DNA from: Clostridium sp.
GTDB taxonomy: Bacteria; Bacillota; Clostridia; Clostridiales; Clostridiaceae
DNA: 55,506 bases
Direction of reading: 5' to 3'
NCBI RefSeq assembly: GCF_029258205.1
Contig: NZ_JARHZJ010000029.1
Span: 1 to 55,506, forward strand
The notes below the pieces were generated by a model that saw only the letters and a list, made by a program, of their open reading frames with translations, had not been told where the DNA came from and made no database searches. Below, one piece after another: positions 21,319 through 31,000 of this stretch (positions within the stretch are counted from its first letter, which is position 1; each line of letters opens with the position of its first letter). A program made the position numbers and the translations under genes.

Positions 21319-21678
21319 TTACTCTAAAACGTGGTCTAAACCTTCATTAAATATGTGTTTAACATGGTCATCAGCTAGAGAATAGTAGACAGTTTTGCCC
21401 TCTCTTCTAAATTTAACTAACCTAGCTTGCTTTAAAACTCTTAATTGGTGAGATACTGCTGATTGACTTACACCTAATAGTTCTGACATATCACACACAC
21501 ACATTTCTCCCTCAAAAAGGGCACATAAAATTTTTATTCTTGTTGAATCCCCAAAAACTTTAAATATTTCTGCCAATTCATAAAGTACTTCTTCTTTTGG
21601 TAAATGTTCTTTCACCCTATTTAATATATCTTCGTGTATATAAGAACAGTTACAACTTTCTATTTTATTATTATCCAT
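21319..21678 (-). CDS. cadC: ArsR/SmtB-family metal-responsive repressor
   Basis: A 119-aa winged-helix repressor. CVCDMSELL carries the ELCVCD-type metal-binding motif in helix alpha3. LGVSQSAVSHQLRVLKQARLVKFRREGKTVYY is the recognition helix and wing. Additional N-terminal Cys (CNCSYIH) fit a CadC-type site, and the C-terminal DDHVKHIFNEGLDH could form an alpha5 Zn site. It should dissociate from DNA on binding Zn/Cd and derepress the ATPase downstream. Confidence 0.9.
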   Translation of the reverse strand: MDNNKIESCNCSYIHEDILNRVKEHLPKEEVLYELAEIFKVFGDSTRIKILCALFEGEMCVCDMSELLGVSQSAVSHQLRVLKQARLVKFRREGKTVYYSLADDHVKHIFNEGLDHVLE

Positions 21679-21703
21679 ATTTTTAACTCCTATTATTCAT
21701 TTA

Positions 21704-21729
21704 AACATATGAGCACTTGTTCATATGTT
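21704..21729. promoter_or_regulatory. Operator of the ArsR-family repressor
   Basis: Perfect inverted repeat AACATATGA, 8 bp, TCATATGTT, about 26 bp upstream of the repressor start. The central TGAnnnnnTCA-like form resembles SmtB/CadC operators. Confidence 0.8.
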
Positions 21730-21768
21730 CATTTATATTATATGTCTCTTTTGTAAAAAATGCAATAA

Positions 21769-21807
21769 AAAAAGGCTGTATCAAAAAATTATTGGTACAA
21801 CCTTTTT
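21769..21807 (-). terminator. Terminator of the BusR-like gene
   Basis: AAAAAGG(c)TGTA pairs with TACA(a)CCTTTTT. It lies just after the stop codon at 21812 on the minus strand. Confidence 0.65.
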
Positions 21808-21811
21808 GTAA

Positions 21812-22432
21812 TTATTTACTAAAAAATATTTCTATCTTTTTTAATATTTCTTCTTCTCCAACTACGAGTATATTATCATTTTTTTCAAATTTTAAATATG
21901 GTCCAGGAGATATTATTAACTCTCCATTTCTTCTTACGGCAACAATAGTAGCCTTTGTATTTTGCCAAAACTTTGAGTCTGAAACACTCTTGCCTATAAG
22001 AGTACAATCCTTTGGTAATTCTATTTCTATAGGTGTTAAAGGATTTGTATATCTAAGCCTATTAGAATAATCTACTATTCTATCTATAATTTCACCTATA
22101 TTTTTTTCTATGGCCTTTTTCTCTTCCATTAAAGATTCTATATCATGTTTTAAAGATGTCACACTTTCAATTGAATGAAACCTATTTATAAAATTATAAG
22201 CATTGTCTTTTGAAACAATTGTTACTCCACTACCCTTGCTTGATGATACCACATTCATATCCTCTAATAATTTAATAGCTTTTCTAATAGTTTCTGGTGA
22301 TACATTATAACTGCTTGCTAAAGTTGATCTACCATATATCTTTTGTCCTACCTTTATGTCATTATTATATATCCTACCTGCAATATCTAAAGCAATTTGC
22401 TTATATATAGGTTCATTTACCTTACTCCCCAT
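21812..22432 (-). CDS. BusR-like regulator (GntR wHTH plus TrkA_C/RCK_C)
   Basis: A 206-aa protein. The N-terminal GntR winged helix (about 1-72) has YKQIALDIAGRIYNNDIKVGQKIYGRSTLA and VSPETIRKAIKLLEDM. A coiled-coil linker (about 90-120) follows. The C-terminal RCK_C/TrkA_C domain (about 125-205) has GKSV and ISPGPYLKFEKNDNILVVGEEE. This architecture is that of BusR, a c-di-AMP-sensing repressor of osmolyte and potassium uptake genes in Firmicutes. No transporter is adjacent, so its targets lie elsewhere. Confidence 0.75.
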   Translation of the reverse strand: MGSKVNEPIYKQIALDIAGRIYNNDIKVGQKIYGRSTLASSYNVSPETIRKAIKLLEDMNVVSSSKGSGVTIVSKDNAYNFINRFHSIESVTSLKHDIESLMEEKKAIEKNIGEIIDRIVDYSNRLRYTNPLTPIEIELPKDCTLIGKSVSDSKFWQNTKATIVAVRRNGELIISPGPYLKFEKNDNILVVGEEEILKKIEIFFSK

Positions 22433-22522
22433 CTCATTTCCTTTCTATTATAAAAATTAGTTTAATCAATATACTATACAATTAATTTTAACATATTTCA
22501 TAAATTAAAGAAAATATTTACA

Positions 22523-23101
22523 TCAAGCTATAGCTTCAGAATAAGCAGTCTTTGTATTTATAACTATAGAATCATTTATATATTTAACTATACTTTTACA
22601 TACAAAATATGCATACTTCATATCATTCTCATAATTCTCTCTTTTTCTATATAGCTTATGAACTTCTTCTAAGAAAAACTCCACAGACATATTACCCAAT
22701 ATTTTAAAATCATCTTTTGATGGAATATATGTTTTAGCAAAATTAGATAACTCTTTTTCATATTTAACATGTTTATTCATGCTATGTTTGAACTCCCATC
22801 TTTCACTATGAGGAACACAGAAAAAATCACATATAAAATGACATATAACTCCTAGTTCCTGACTAAATCTACTTACCGAAAATTTCTTTTTAAAGTAATA
22901 CATACTAAGTGATGCTAGTTTTTTTATCTTATTAACTATCATATCAAAAGATTCATCTAAATAATGCTTCTTTAATTTGTATTTTGAAACCATATCAGGT
23001 TTTATATTTCCATATATAAAATTTTTATCACTTATTTTAAAATCTACATTAATATCTCTTAATATATTTTGTGCAATAAGAATATGAGTGTTAATTAGCA
23101 T
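22523..23101 (-). CDS. Zinc-dependent phospholipase C-like protein
   Basis: A 192-aa protein with the histidine pattern of the zinc-dependent phospholipase C/S1-P1 nuclease fold: NTHILIAQNIL near the start, GNIKPDM, KKHYLDES, and CHFICDFFCVPHSE about 90-105. There is no signal peptide, so it appears cytoplasmic, unlike secreted alpha-toxin. The substrate is unknown; such short homologues are common in Clostridium. Confidence 0.65.
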   Translation of the reverse strand: MLINTHILIAQNILRDINVDFKISDKNFIYGNIKPDMVSKYKLKKHYLDESFDMIVNKIKKLASLSMYYFKKKFSVSRFSQELGVICHFICDFFCVPHSERWEFKHSMNKHVKYEKELSNFAKTYIPSKDDFKILGNMSVEFFLEEVHKLYRKRENYENDMKYAYFVCKSIVKYINDSIVINTKTAYSEAIA

Positions 23102-23318
23102 AATTTATTACCTCTAATCTCTTTTAAAAAGTTTCTTATTAATATGATATTTCATATTAATTAAAAGTATATTACAAAAACATATTTAATTTATTAATTA
23201 ATTATTAATTAATAATTGATTTTTGTATGAAATCATTACTTATCTAAAGTTTTAACCAAATTCATCTATATAATTCTTAAAATTATTGCATTTTTAAAAT
23301 AAAAGTTCCTAAATTTCA

Positions 23319-23353
23319 AAAGCTAGGAATGAAAAACTTACATTCCTAGCTTT
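23319..23353 (-). terminator. Terminator of the DUF3867 gene
   Basis: AAAGCTAGGAATG and CATTCCTAGCTTT form a perfect 13-bp stem directly after the stop codon. Confidence 0.8.
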
Positions 23354-23366
23354 ATCAAAATATAAC

Positions 23367-23933
23367 TTAATAGTTATATTGTCCTACATTTTCACAAATT
23401 CTTATATCTAAAAGATCATCTGAAAGAGTTTTTTTGTATGAACATAAGAATTCATTTAATTCACTGTCTTGAAGATCTATGTTTTTAGTACTAGTTATAA
23501 GAACTTTATTATTTTCTAAAATTAATTCAATATCATTTTTTTCATTTTTAATAAAATATGTAGTAACAGTAGATGTTTTTACTTTTCCCTTATACTTCTC
23601 TTGAAAACTCAAAGTTTTTCTTAAATTTTCATAATCTCCACCTTGAATTCCTAAGCTACTCATATCTATCCCTAAGTTTTTCATTTGTCCTTCAATATTA
23701 CCCATATCGAATCCATATCTCTTAAGCATTTCTGTTTGAATATTTAAAAACTTTTCTTGAGAAATATTATTTTCATTCATATATTTAGTTATCTCTCTAG
23801 AAAGATCCATCATACTCATTTTTCCTTGAGCTACTGAATAATATAAATCATAAATATATGACTCAAATTTATCTATATCTTTATCTCTCGCTTTATTTTT
23901 TAATTGATTAAAATCTACAATTCTATCACTCAT
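23367..23933 (-). CDS. DUF3867-type hypothetical protein
   Basis: A 188-aa soluble protein beginning MSDRIVDFNQLKNKARDKDIDKFESYIYDLYYS. A helical N-terminal half (about 1-105) is followed by a beta-rich C-terminal half containing TYFIKNEKNDIELILENNKVLI. I associate it with DUF3867, a clostridial family of unknown function. A GGAGGC site precedes the ATG. It is downstream of manC but separated by a terminator. Confidence 0.6.
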   Translation of the reverse strand: MSDRIVDFNQLKNKARDKDIDKFESYIYDLYYSVAQGKMSMMDLSREITKYMNENNISQEKFLNIQTEMLKRYGFDMGNIEGQMKNLGIDMSSLGIQGGDYENLRKTLSFQEKYKGKVKTSTVTTYFIKNEKNDIELILENNKVLITSTKNIDLQDSELNEFLCSYKKTLSDDLLDIRICENVGQYNY

Positions 23934-24083
23934 AAAACAATGCCTCCGTAAAGTTCAAACTTATATTATTACTATAATAACATAAAAATATATTTATAAC
24001 ATATTTTAAGGATTAAAATTAGTTATATTTTAATTAAATTTTAATTTTAAATAATTTTATATCTTCTTAACTAAATAGTAACT

Positions 24084-24130
24084 AAAAAGTCCTATATCAT
24101 ACACTTAAAGTGTACGATATAGGACTTTTT
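24084..24130. terminator. manC terminator
   Basis: AAAAAGTCCTATATC and GATATAGGACTTTTT form a perfect 15-bp outer stem, closed by an inner TACACTT/AGTGTA stem. T runs occur on both strands. It lies 18 bp past the manC stop. Confidence 0.85.
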
Positions 24131-24147
24131 TTACATAAGTTATAAAC

Positions 24148-24611
24148 TTATAGATATTCTTTAAATTCCTTCTTACCACTAATAGAATTTAATAGATGCT
24201 TAATTTCTTGGTCCCTATCCTTATCCATGACTAAAATAACATCTCCTGCATCAACTAATACTAAATCTTTTATTCCAAATCCTATTATTAATTTTTCCTT
24301 TCCAAAAACGGAACAATTCTCACATTCCTCTAAAAAAACATTATCTGAAGTTCTATTATTTCCATTAGGCTCTAAAAACCTACTTAGAGCTGAGAAAGTA
24401 CCTATATCATCCCAAGAAAAATCACATTTTATAACAAAGGATCTTCTTGTTTTTTGCATTACTCCGAAATCTATAGATATTCCATCAATTAAAGAATACT
24501 GCTCTTTTATTACTTTTTCCTCATCATCTTCTCCAATGTGCTTATATATCTCCATTAAACATTTATACATCTTAGGAATATATTTTTCAATTTCTCTCAA
24601 TATAACATCAG
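24148..24611 (-). pseudogene. manC: manC fragment 3 of 3 (C-terminal part)
   Basis: This is the C-terminal part (about 154 codons) of mannose-1-phosphate guanylyltransferase, which makes GDP-mannose for glycans. It contains IEKYIPKMY, EQYSLIDGISIDFGVMQKT and CDFSWDDIGTFSAL, a family signature of the bacterial GMP domain. The open frame extends to 24636, but codons upstream of the AACATCAG repeat (24604-24611) belong to inserted element A. Joined through that repeat to fragment 2 it reads RADVILREIEKY without gap or frame change. The gene is interrupted rather than decayed: no stop or frameshift occurs inside the fragment. Confidence 0.9.
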
Positions 24612-24628
24612 GTATAACAACCATTTTG
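24604..24628. repeat. Left end of element A: core repeat and attP arm
   Basis: Core AACATCAG (24604-24611) is followed inside the element by arm ACCATTTTG (24620-24628). The right end carries the inverted arm CAAAATGGT (42190-42198). In the closed circle the arms are 9-bp inverted repeats 22 bp apart, centred on the dinucleotide TC within the core, as expected for a large serine recombinase attP. Confidence 0.75.
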
Positions 24629-25068
24629 ATAACCAATTCCCATCTGCAGGAAACATAGAATTTAACGTATATAAAGAGACTTTAAAAAAATCAATGAAAG
24701 AGAAATATTATAAAATTGTAACTGACTTTGAATTTAGTGAAGAAGAATACATAGAAAATATAGAAATCTTTATAGAAGTGCATTTTCCAATTGTTTTAGA
24801 TGAAGGTTACCTTTCACCTGAACACTTTAAAACTTTTTGTGGACTATTTATGATTCCTTATACCTTTATATCAGATGAATATTACTTATTTGTATTAAGC
24901 GATTATGCCAAAACAATTTATGATAATAGAAAAGAACTAAATTACACTCAGAAAGATTTAGCTCATGAGTGTAATATTAGTCCTGTTGATATTTATAAGT
25001 TTGAATCTTATTTGAAATATCCAACCAGAGCTCAATTTAAAAAACTAAAAAAACATAAATTAATATAA
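24604..25068 (+). CDS. attP-spanning HTH protein, C-terminal 154 codons (no start when integrated)
   Basis: The frame from 24604 to the stop at 25068 is open and runs through the left attachment core. An in-frame ATG at 24694 gives a 124-aa product, but it lacks a convincing ribosome binding site. In the excised circle the frame continues upstream into an ATG at 42151 with AAGGAGG, giving a 172-aa protein. The N-terminal 110 residues are acidic and of unknown fold. The C-terminus holds an XRE-type helix-turn-helix (NRKELNYTQKDLAHECNISP, about residues 133-152). It may be a regulator or excision factor made only from the circular form. Confidence 0.7.
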   Translation, partial: NIRYNNHFDNQFPSAGNIEFNVYKETLKKSMKEKYYKIVTDFEFSEEEYIENIEIFIEVHFPIVLDEGYLSPEHFKTFCGLFMIPYTFISDEYYLFVLSDYAKTIYDNRKELNYTQKDLAHECNISPVDIYKFESYLKYPTRAQFKKLKKHKLI

Positions 25069-25103
25069 AAACTATAGGGAATTAAACGCTCCCTATAGTT
25101 TTT
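25068..25103. terminator. Bidirectional terminator between the HTH gene and the TrlF-like gene
   Basis: AAAACTATAGGGA and TCCCTATAGTTTT form a 13-bp perfect stem with a 9-nt loop, between convergent genes. Confidence 0.85.
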
Positions 25104-25107
25104 ATAT

Positions 25108-27900
25108 TTAAATATTTCTTATTCCATATCTACTTGCTCTCATTCTAAATGCGCTTTCTCCGCCTTCCATAACACTACAAATTTCATGCTTAATTTTTTC
25201 ATTTTCTAAAGTTCCAGCTTCTAATACATTAACTGATTTTGATGATGAATTCATTGATATTATAAGTTCTGCATCTCCATTAACTGGTATATTAGCATTA
25301 TGTGTAACAACTATAATTTGTCTATTTTCTTTGGAAGCTTTTAATCCTTCAACAATCAAACTATATATTAAATGATTATCTAAATCGTCTTCTGGTTGGT
25401 CTAATATAAGAGGATTTGCACCATCAGAAAGAATAAATGTTAATATTGCAGAAGTTCTTTGACCTGCTGAAGCATTATGAATAGGCTTATATTCGCCTGA
25501 ATTTTTTGATTTATATTGTATCTTAATTTCATCTTCTGGTAAAAGTATTCCTAATTCAGCTATACTGGAATCTTTTAACTCTTTTAAAACATTTATAAAC
25601 CTTCCACTATATCCTTCTATTTGAACATTGTTATACTTTAAATTATATATATTTTCATAAAATTTTTCTATCCTACTACTAAATTCGCCCCCATTAAAAC
25701 AAAATTCCGTAACCTTTTCTATGTCAGCATCAAATCCAGTTTGCTTATCTATTATCCTTCTAAATTTCAATTTAAAATCATCTTTATCTCTAAACGTATT
25801 TACTCTTATTCTTATAGTTTCATTCAACAATTTACTTGATATGGAATTTCTCTCATTAGTTATATCTCTTCTTTTACTAATATAATTATTTCTTAACTCT
25901 TTTAGATTTTTATATTCTTCATTTAATGTTTTTTCTTTTTTTTCTATTTCTTCTAATTTATTTTGTTTTTCTTGTTGAAGTTTTATTAACTTATCTACTT
26001 CACTCACATCAATACCCTTTTCTTGTAATTTCTTAAGTGCTTCTTTATAGTTATTATCAATCCTATCAAATTCTCTATAAAAATCACTTTGCTTAACTCT
26101 ATTTGCATATTCTACCTTAATTTCATTTAATCTTTCAACTATTTTATTTATATAATTTATAGTCCCTTCTATTTTTATTTGACTTTCATCTATTAATTCC
26201 TGTATTTCTTTTTCTAATGCAAAATCTTCTGCAACAGAAAACTTTAACAACAAAGTTTCTCTCTTTTCCTCTAATATTTTTATTTTTTCATCTATATGCT
26301 TAAAATATTTTCTTGAAACTTCTAGTTGTTTATTATATTCTTTATATTTATTTATAACCTCATTAATTCCACTTTGATTATAAGTTTCTATTTTTTCATT
26401 TAAATCTCTTATCTCTGCTAATATTTTCTTTTTAAGAGCTACTTCCTGTTCAGTAGCTTTTATACACAAGAATTTTTTTTCATAATCATTTAAATAATCA
26501 TTAGCCTCATTCTTCATATTATCTAAATCATTAGCCTCATTCTTCATATTATCTAAATTATTAGACAAAGAATCAATTTTCTCTCTTAGTATATTTGTAT
26601 TCTTAGCTAATTCATATATTTGCTTTTGATTATATATATCTATTTTAAAGAAATCTTCTACAGATATATCTTCAATTTTTTCAAAGTTTTCATTATCATT
26701 TAATCTTTCTATAATAACATCTGAATTAGATTCAATATTTTTAATATTTTTCTTTGTTACCCTATAAACAATATTATTTTTTACTAGTTCAACTTCAATT
26801 TCTGTATCTTTTTTTAAAACTCCTAGCCCTTTATTCTTTATTTGATAGAAATTTTTAAACTCTCCAAATATTTCATCTAATTGTTTCATATTCTTATCGA
26901 AGAAAACCCCTGTTAAAAATCTTATAATAGTTGACTTTCCACTACCCCTACCACCAATTAATGTATTTAATTGAGGATTAAATTCAACCTCTAAAGAATC
27001 TTCATCTAATAATTCTATATTAGATATTTTAACTTTTTTTATCCACAAATCAGGCATTTTATATCTGCCATTATTTTTTTGAAAACAATTTTTTATTCTA
27101 TTATTAGGGAATAATAGAGCTTGTCTTAAACTTTCCAAATTCGGATTTTCAGACATTTTTATCCAGCTATATTGTTTTCCAATTCCCCATAATCCATGTT
27201 TACTATCTCCTTCACTATTAGGATTATCTGAGAATGTTAAAATTCCTAATTCCTTTTCTTTTATAACTTTTGCACATGCTAAATATTTCTTTGCATCTTC
27301 GTAATTAACATGTCTTATTTTTTGAAGTTCATCTAAAATATCTTCTTCTGTTTTTTCTTCACTATCAAGCCCTATAACTATTTCTTTATGTACCATTTGA
27401 ACAGCTTTAATACTATCTAAATCTAAAAAATCATTAATTACACGAGTATCTACTTTATATAGTCCATTAAAATCATCTATATGTGCTGGTATTACTAAAG
27501 CCTTTGCATCATTAGCTTTTTCCACTATGTCTGAAATACCTTTTTTAGTGTATAATTCTCCATCTTCATTTTTTTTAACTTCTGAATCTCTTAAAAAATA
27601 TTTTATATCATCAATATTGCAATCAGTATCAAATAAAATTAGCAAATGAACTTTACTATCACTACAAGTTATCTCAACACCTGGAAAAACAATAATATTT
27701 TTATCTTTAGAAGCTTTTCTTACTTCTTCAATCCATTCACAACTATTATGGTCAGTTATAGCTATACAATCTAAATTTTCTTCTATAGCTTTTTCTATAA
27801 AATCTTCTGCTGTGATGCTTTTATCAGCAAAGCACTCACTTGCAGGTGTATGCAAATGAAAATCACACTTATACCATCTATTTCCTTTATAATTAATCAT
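25108..27900 (-). CDS. trlF: TrlF-like PHP-domain / SMC-type ATPase
   Basis: A 930-aa protein. The N-terminal PHP phosphoesterase domain (about 1-290) has metal ligands in DFHLHTPAS, TDHNS, PGVEIT and PAHID. An ABC/SMC-type ATPase is split by a long coiled coil: Walker A GGRGSGKST (about 317), coiled coil about 435-690, signature ASAGQRTSA (about 808), Walker B LILDQPEDDLD (about 833) and H-loop VVTHNAN. Walker motifs at both ends of a coiled coil recall RecN/SMC, RloC and PrrC. I recognise it as TrlF family, often found near restriction-modification genes. Defence function is inferred from position beside hsdR. A 30-bp tandem duplication lies in the coiled coil. Confidence 0.8.
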   Translation of the reverse strand: MINYKGNRWYKCDFHLHTPASECFADKSITAEDFIEKAIEENLDCIAITDHNSCEWIEEVRKASKDKNIIVFPGVEITCSDSKVHLLILFDTDCNIDDIKYFLRDSEVKKNEDGELYTKKGISDIVEKANDAKALVIPAHIDDFNGLYKVDTRVINDFLDLDSIKAVQMVHKEIVIGLDSEEKTEEDILDELQKIRHVNYEDAKKYLACAKVIKEKELGILTFSDNPNSEGDSKHGLWGIGKQYSWIKMSENPNLESLRQALLFPNNRIKNCFQKNNGRYKMPDLWIKKVKISNIELLDEDSLEVEFNPQLNTLIGGRGSGKSTIIRFLTGVFFDKNMKQLDEIFGEFKNFYQIKNKGLGVLKKDTEIEVELVKNNIVYRVTKKNIKNIESNSDVIIERLNDNENFEKIEDISVEDFFKIDIYNQKQIYELAKNTNILREKIDSLSNNLDNMKNEANDLDNMKNEANDYLNDYEKKFLCIKATEQEVALKKKILAEIRDLNEKIETYNQSGINEVINKYKEYNKQLEVSRKYFKHIDEKIKILEEKRETLLLKFSVAEDFALEKEIQELIDESQIKIEGTINYINKIVERLNEIKVEYANRVKQSDFYREFDRIDNNYKEALKKLQEKGIDVSEVDKLIKLQQEKQNKLEEIEKKEKTLNEEYKNLKELRNNYISKRRDITNERNSISSKLLNETIRIRVNTFRDKDDFKLKFRRIIDKQTGFDADIEKVTEFCFNGGEFSSRIEKFYENIYNLKYNNVQIEGYSGRFINVLKELKDSSIAELGILLPEDEIKIQYKSKNSGEYKPIHNASAGQRTSAILTFILSDGANPLILDQPEDDLDNHLIYSLIVEGLKASKENRQIIVVTHNANIPVNGDAELIISMNSSSKSVNVLEAGTLENEKIKHEICSVMEGGESAFRMRASRYGIRNI
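26496..26555. repeat. 30-bp perfect tandem duplication inside the TrlF-like gene
   Basis: Two identical 30-bp copies (26496-26525, 26526-26555) encode LDNMKNEAND twice. The insertion keeps the frame and the coiled-coil character. Confidence 0.9.
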
Positions 27901-27954
27901 ATAACTCTCTCCTTTTCATAGTTAAATTATACCGAAAATACATTTACTTTTATT

Positions 27955-28010
27955 TATAGTAGGTAATAGGGTGGTATCGGTATACCACAACCACCCTATT
28001 ACCTACTATA
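27955..28010. repeat. Long perfect inverted repeat between hsdR and the TrlF-like gene
   Basis: A 21-bp arm at 27955-27975 is perfectly complementary to 27990-28010, with a 14-nt loop. A competing hairpin, GTGGTAT and ATACCAC around loop CGGT, overlaps the loop and inner stem. Neither strand has a T run after it, so a simple intrinsic terminator is unlikely. It could be a processing site or a protein-binding palindrome. Confidence 0.8.
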
Positions 28011-28022
28011 AAATTTTAATAA

Positions 28023-28065
28023 AATTAGAATTATATGCTTGTCTTATTTTGGCGTAATTCTAATT
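28023..28065 (-). terminator. Possible hsdR terminator
   Basis: AATTAGAATTA and TAATTCTAATT form an 11-bp perfect stem with a 21-nt loop about 20 bp past the hsdR stop, followed on the minus strand by TTATTAAAATTTT. The T run is interrupted, so strength is doubtful. Confidence 0.4.
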
Positions 28066-28084
28066 CTCCTTTTCTTTTATCAAA

Positions 28085-31000
28085 CTATAATGCATTTTCT
28101 CTTATTTCGTTTATAGTTTTTATAAGTTTTGTTCCTTCATCGACATTGTTCGCAAATAAATCTATTATGCTTCCAACACTTCTGAATGGGTCTTCTGTTA
28201 AGATTTTATTGTTTTCTATAAATCCATTCTTAACAATGTAATCAACAATAAGCTTAACAAAATGTATTTGTGAACTATTAAAACTTTGGTTATTTAAAAA
28301 TTCTGAGAAAGCTTCATTAGCAGCATTTCTATCTAATCCTAGTATTTTTCTTACTAATTGAGTTACTGGTATTTTTCCATATTCTTTTTCATATTCTTCT
28401 TTGCTTCCAAGCTCATTAAATAGAACTCTTTCTAATGTTTGTATATCTTGCTCAGTTAATTTTTTATTGTTTCTAAGTTTGTATATAGCTAACTCATCTT
28501 TATGTTCTTTTAGATAAAATTCAACTTTCTTTCTATAACTTTTAAGGTCATTAACATTGTACATTGATGAGTGGCTTTCTTCTGATATTATTGAATCACT
28601 AAATTTTGTGTAATATATTCCTTGAGTGCTTTTTTCTAAATACTTTATTAAATCTCTTAAAGCCTCTCTCACATTCTCCATATCAAATATATCAGCACTT
28701 TCCCAGAATTCAGGCTCTACTATTCTTTCTATAATAGCTTTCTTTTCTTTTATCTCTGGTATTGTTCCTAACTTAGATAACTTATCAGCTGTTTCCATTA
28801 CTGACTTTATACCCTTCTTTAAAACAATATTTTGTAAGTTAGCTAACTGAATCACATATATAAGTAAATCAAATCTTTTAGCTAGTTCATCATCATTTAT
28901 AGATTTAATTATTGGAGATATATGTTTTTTAATCTCATTTTGCTCTATGGCACCAATAGCATTCCAAGCCTTCTCATCTTTATACTTATGAACAACACCT
29001 ATGTTCATTCTAACTAAATAATTTTCATCATTTAACGCTTGTACAGATTTTATTAATTCGCCTAACAATTCATTTCTATAATTAACATACTTTTCATCAT
29101 CTTGATATTTTATATCTTGAAGTTCTTTAACTATATCAACTTTTACATTAAATAATCTTTCTGTAAGACTTTCTACCTTATTACCTTCAAAACCTTTAGG
29201 ATTAACTCTAAAGAATTCAAAGTTATTACAGAAATCAAATATTAAGAACTCTTCTTTATCAAAACCTATTCCAAGTAAGTCAGGACACAATCTAGTTCCC
29301 CTACCTATCATCTGCCAGAACTTAGTTTTGCTTCTTACTTTTTTGAAGAACACAAGATTTAATATCTCTGGTATATCTATTCCTGTATCAAGCATGTCTA
29401 CTGAAACAGCTATTTGTGGCATTTTATCTTTATCTGAAAAATCATCTATTATATTTTCAACATAAGGGGTTTTATGTTCTACAACTCTTGCAAATGTTCC
29501 ACCACACTCTGGATAAAGCTTATTAAATCTTTCAACTATAGCTTTAGCATGTCTAGAATTCTTAGCAAAAATTATTGTTTTACCAAGCTTTTCTCCACCT
29601 TCAATTTTCAAACCATCAGTCATAAGTTTATTTAAAACTAAGTCTATTGTATCAGCATTGAATAACCATTGATTTATAGCAGAACTACTTATTTCATCTC
29701 CAATGTTTTCATCATCATCAAACATCATTTCATACTCTTCTTTCTCTTCTTGGCTTAAGTCATCATACTTAATTCCACCTTCAAGAATTTTAGATTTAAT
29801 TTCAATAGTTCTATAATCAACTAAATACCCATCTTCTACAGCCTTTTCATACTCATATGCATAAGTAGGTACTCCTTTTTCAAGATTGAATATATCATAA
29901 GTATTTTTATCTATCTCATCTCTTGGAGTAGCAGTTAATCCTATTAAATAAGCATCAAAATAATCAAATACTGATTTATATTTCTTATAAATACTTCTAT
30001 GTGATTCATCAATTATTATTAAATCAAAATGCCCTGGAGTAAATAGTCTATCTCCATCTTTAGATTTAGTGTCATCTATAGCATTCATCATTGTAGGATA
30101 AGTTGAGAAAACCATTCTTGATTCTTCTGGATTATCTCTGCTATCTAATAAATTACATAGTGATAGATTAGGTAATAGTTTAGAGAAGTTTTTCTTAGCT
30201 TGTTTAACTAGAGCTTTTCTATCTGCTAAGAATAAAACATTTTTTACCCAGTTATGTCTTGATAAAACATCAACTATAGAAATAGCAGTCCTTGTTTTAC
30301 CTGTTCCAGTTGCACAAACTAATAAAGCTGTTCTCTGATTTCTTTCAAAAGCTTCTGCTACTGAAGTAATTGCTTCCTTTTGATAATATCTATTTGATAT
30401 TTCATCACTAATCTTTATATCTTTTAAACTTTTCTTAGATATTCTTCTATCTATCATCAATTTAAGTTCTGATTTTTTATAGAATCCAAATACTTCTCTA
30501 TCTCCACAGTCATCCCATATATAATATCTAAATCCATTAGTTAAAAATATTACTGGTCTTTGATTATACTGTTTTTCTAAGCAATCAGCATAAAGTTTAG
30601 CTTGCTGTTGTCCTTTTTTTTCATCAACACTTGTTCTCTTAGCTTCAACTACAGCTAAAGGTTTTCCATTATCTCCATAAAGAACATAATCAACATATCC
30701 TAATCCTGATTCATTTGGCATTCCATTTACTTCTACTTCTATTTGAATATCCTTACCAAAGGTCCATCCAGATAATTTTAACTCTACATCAATATATCTT
30801 TTTCTAGTTTCAGCTTCACTTATATCATCCACTTTAAAAGTATTATTTGCTGTATTTTCTTTTCTCTTCTCAGTTCCAAGTTTTCTTTTCTCTTTATTTT
30901 CATCAATTACTTCTTCAAGCTTTCTATCCTTAGAGCTTAATTTTTCATAAAGATTATTAAGTTCCTCTGGTCTAGTTCTCTTATTATCACCTTCATGAAG

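Noticed and set aside
22523-23101. Secreted alpha-toxin phospholipase C (plc)
   Set aside because: The protein is only 192 aa and lacks a signal peptide and the C-terminal C2-like domain.
24612-24636. Natural start of a short manC-like gene at 24636
   Set aside because: The codons before the AACATCAG core (MVIKMVVI) are element A sequence and do not fit the ManC family; the true gene continues at 42212.
24694-25068. An ordinary independent 124-aa HTH gene starting at 24694
   Set aside because: There is no ribosome binding site before this ATG, the frame is open upstream through the attachment core, and a strong start exists at the other end of the element. It remains possible as a secondary start.
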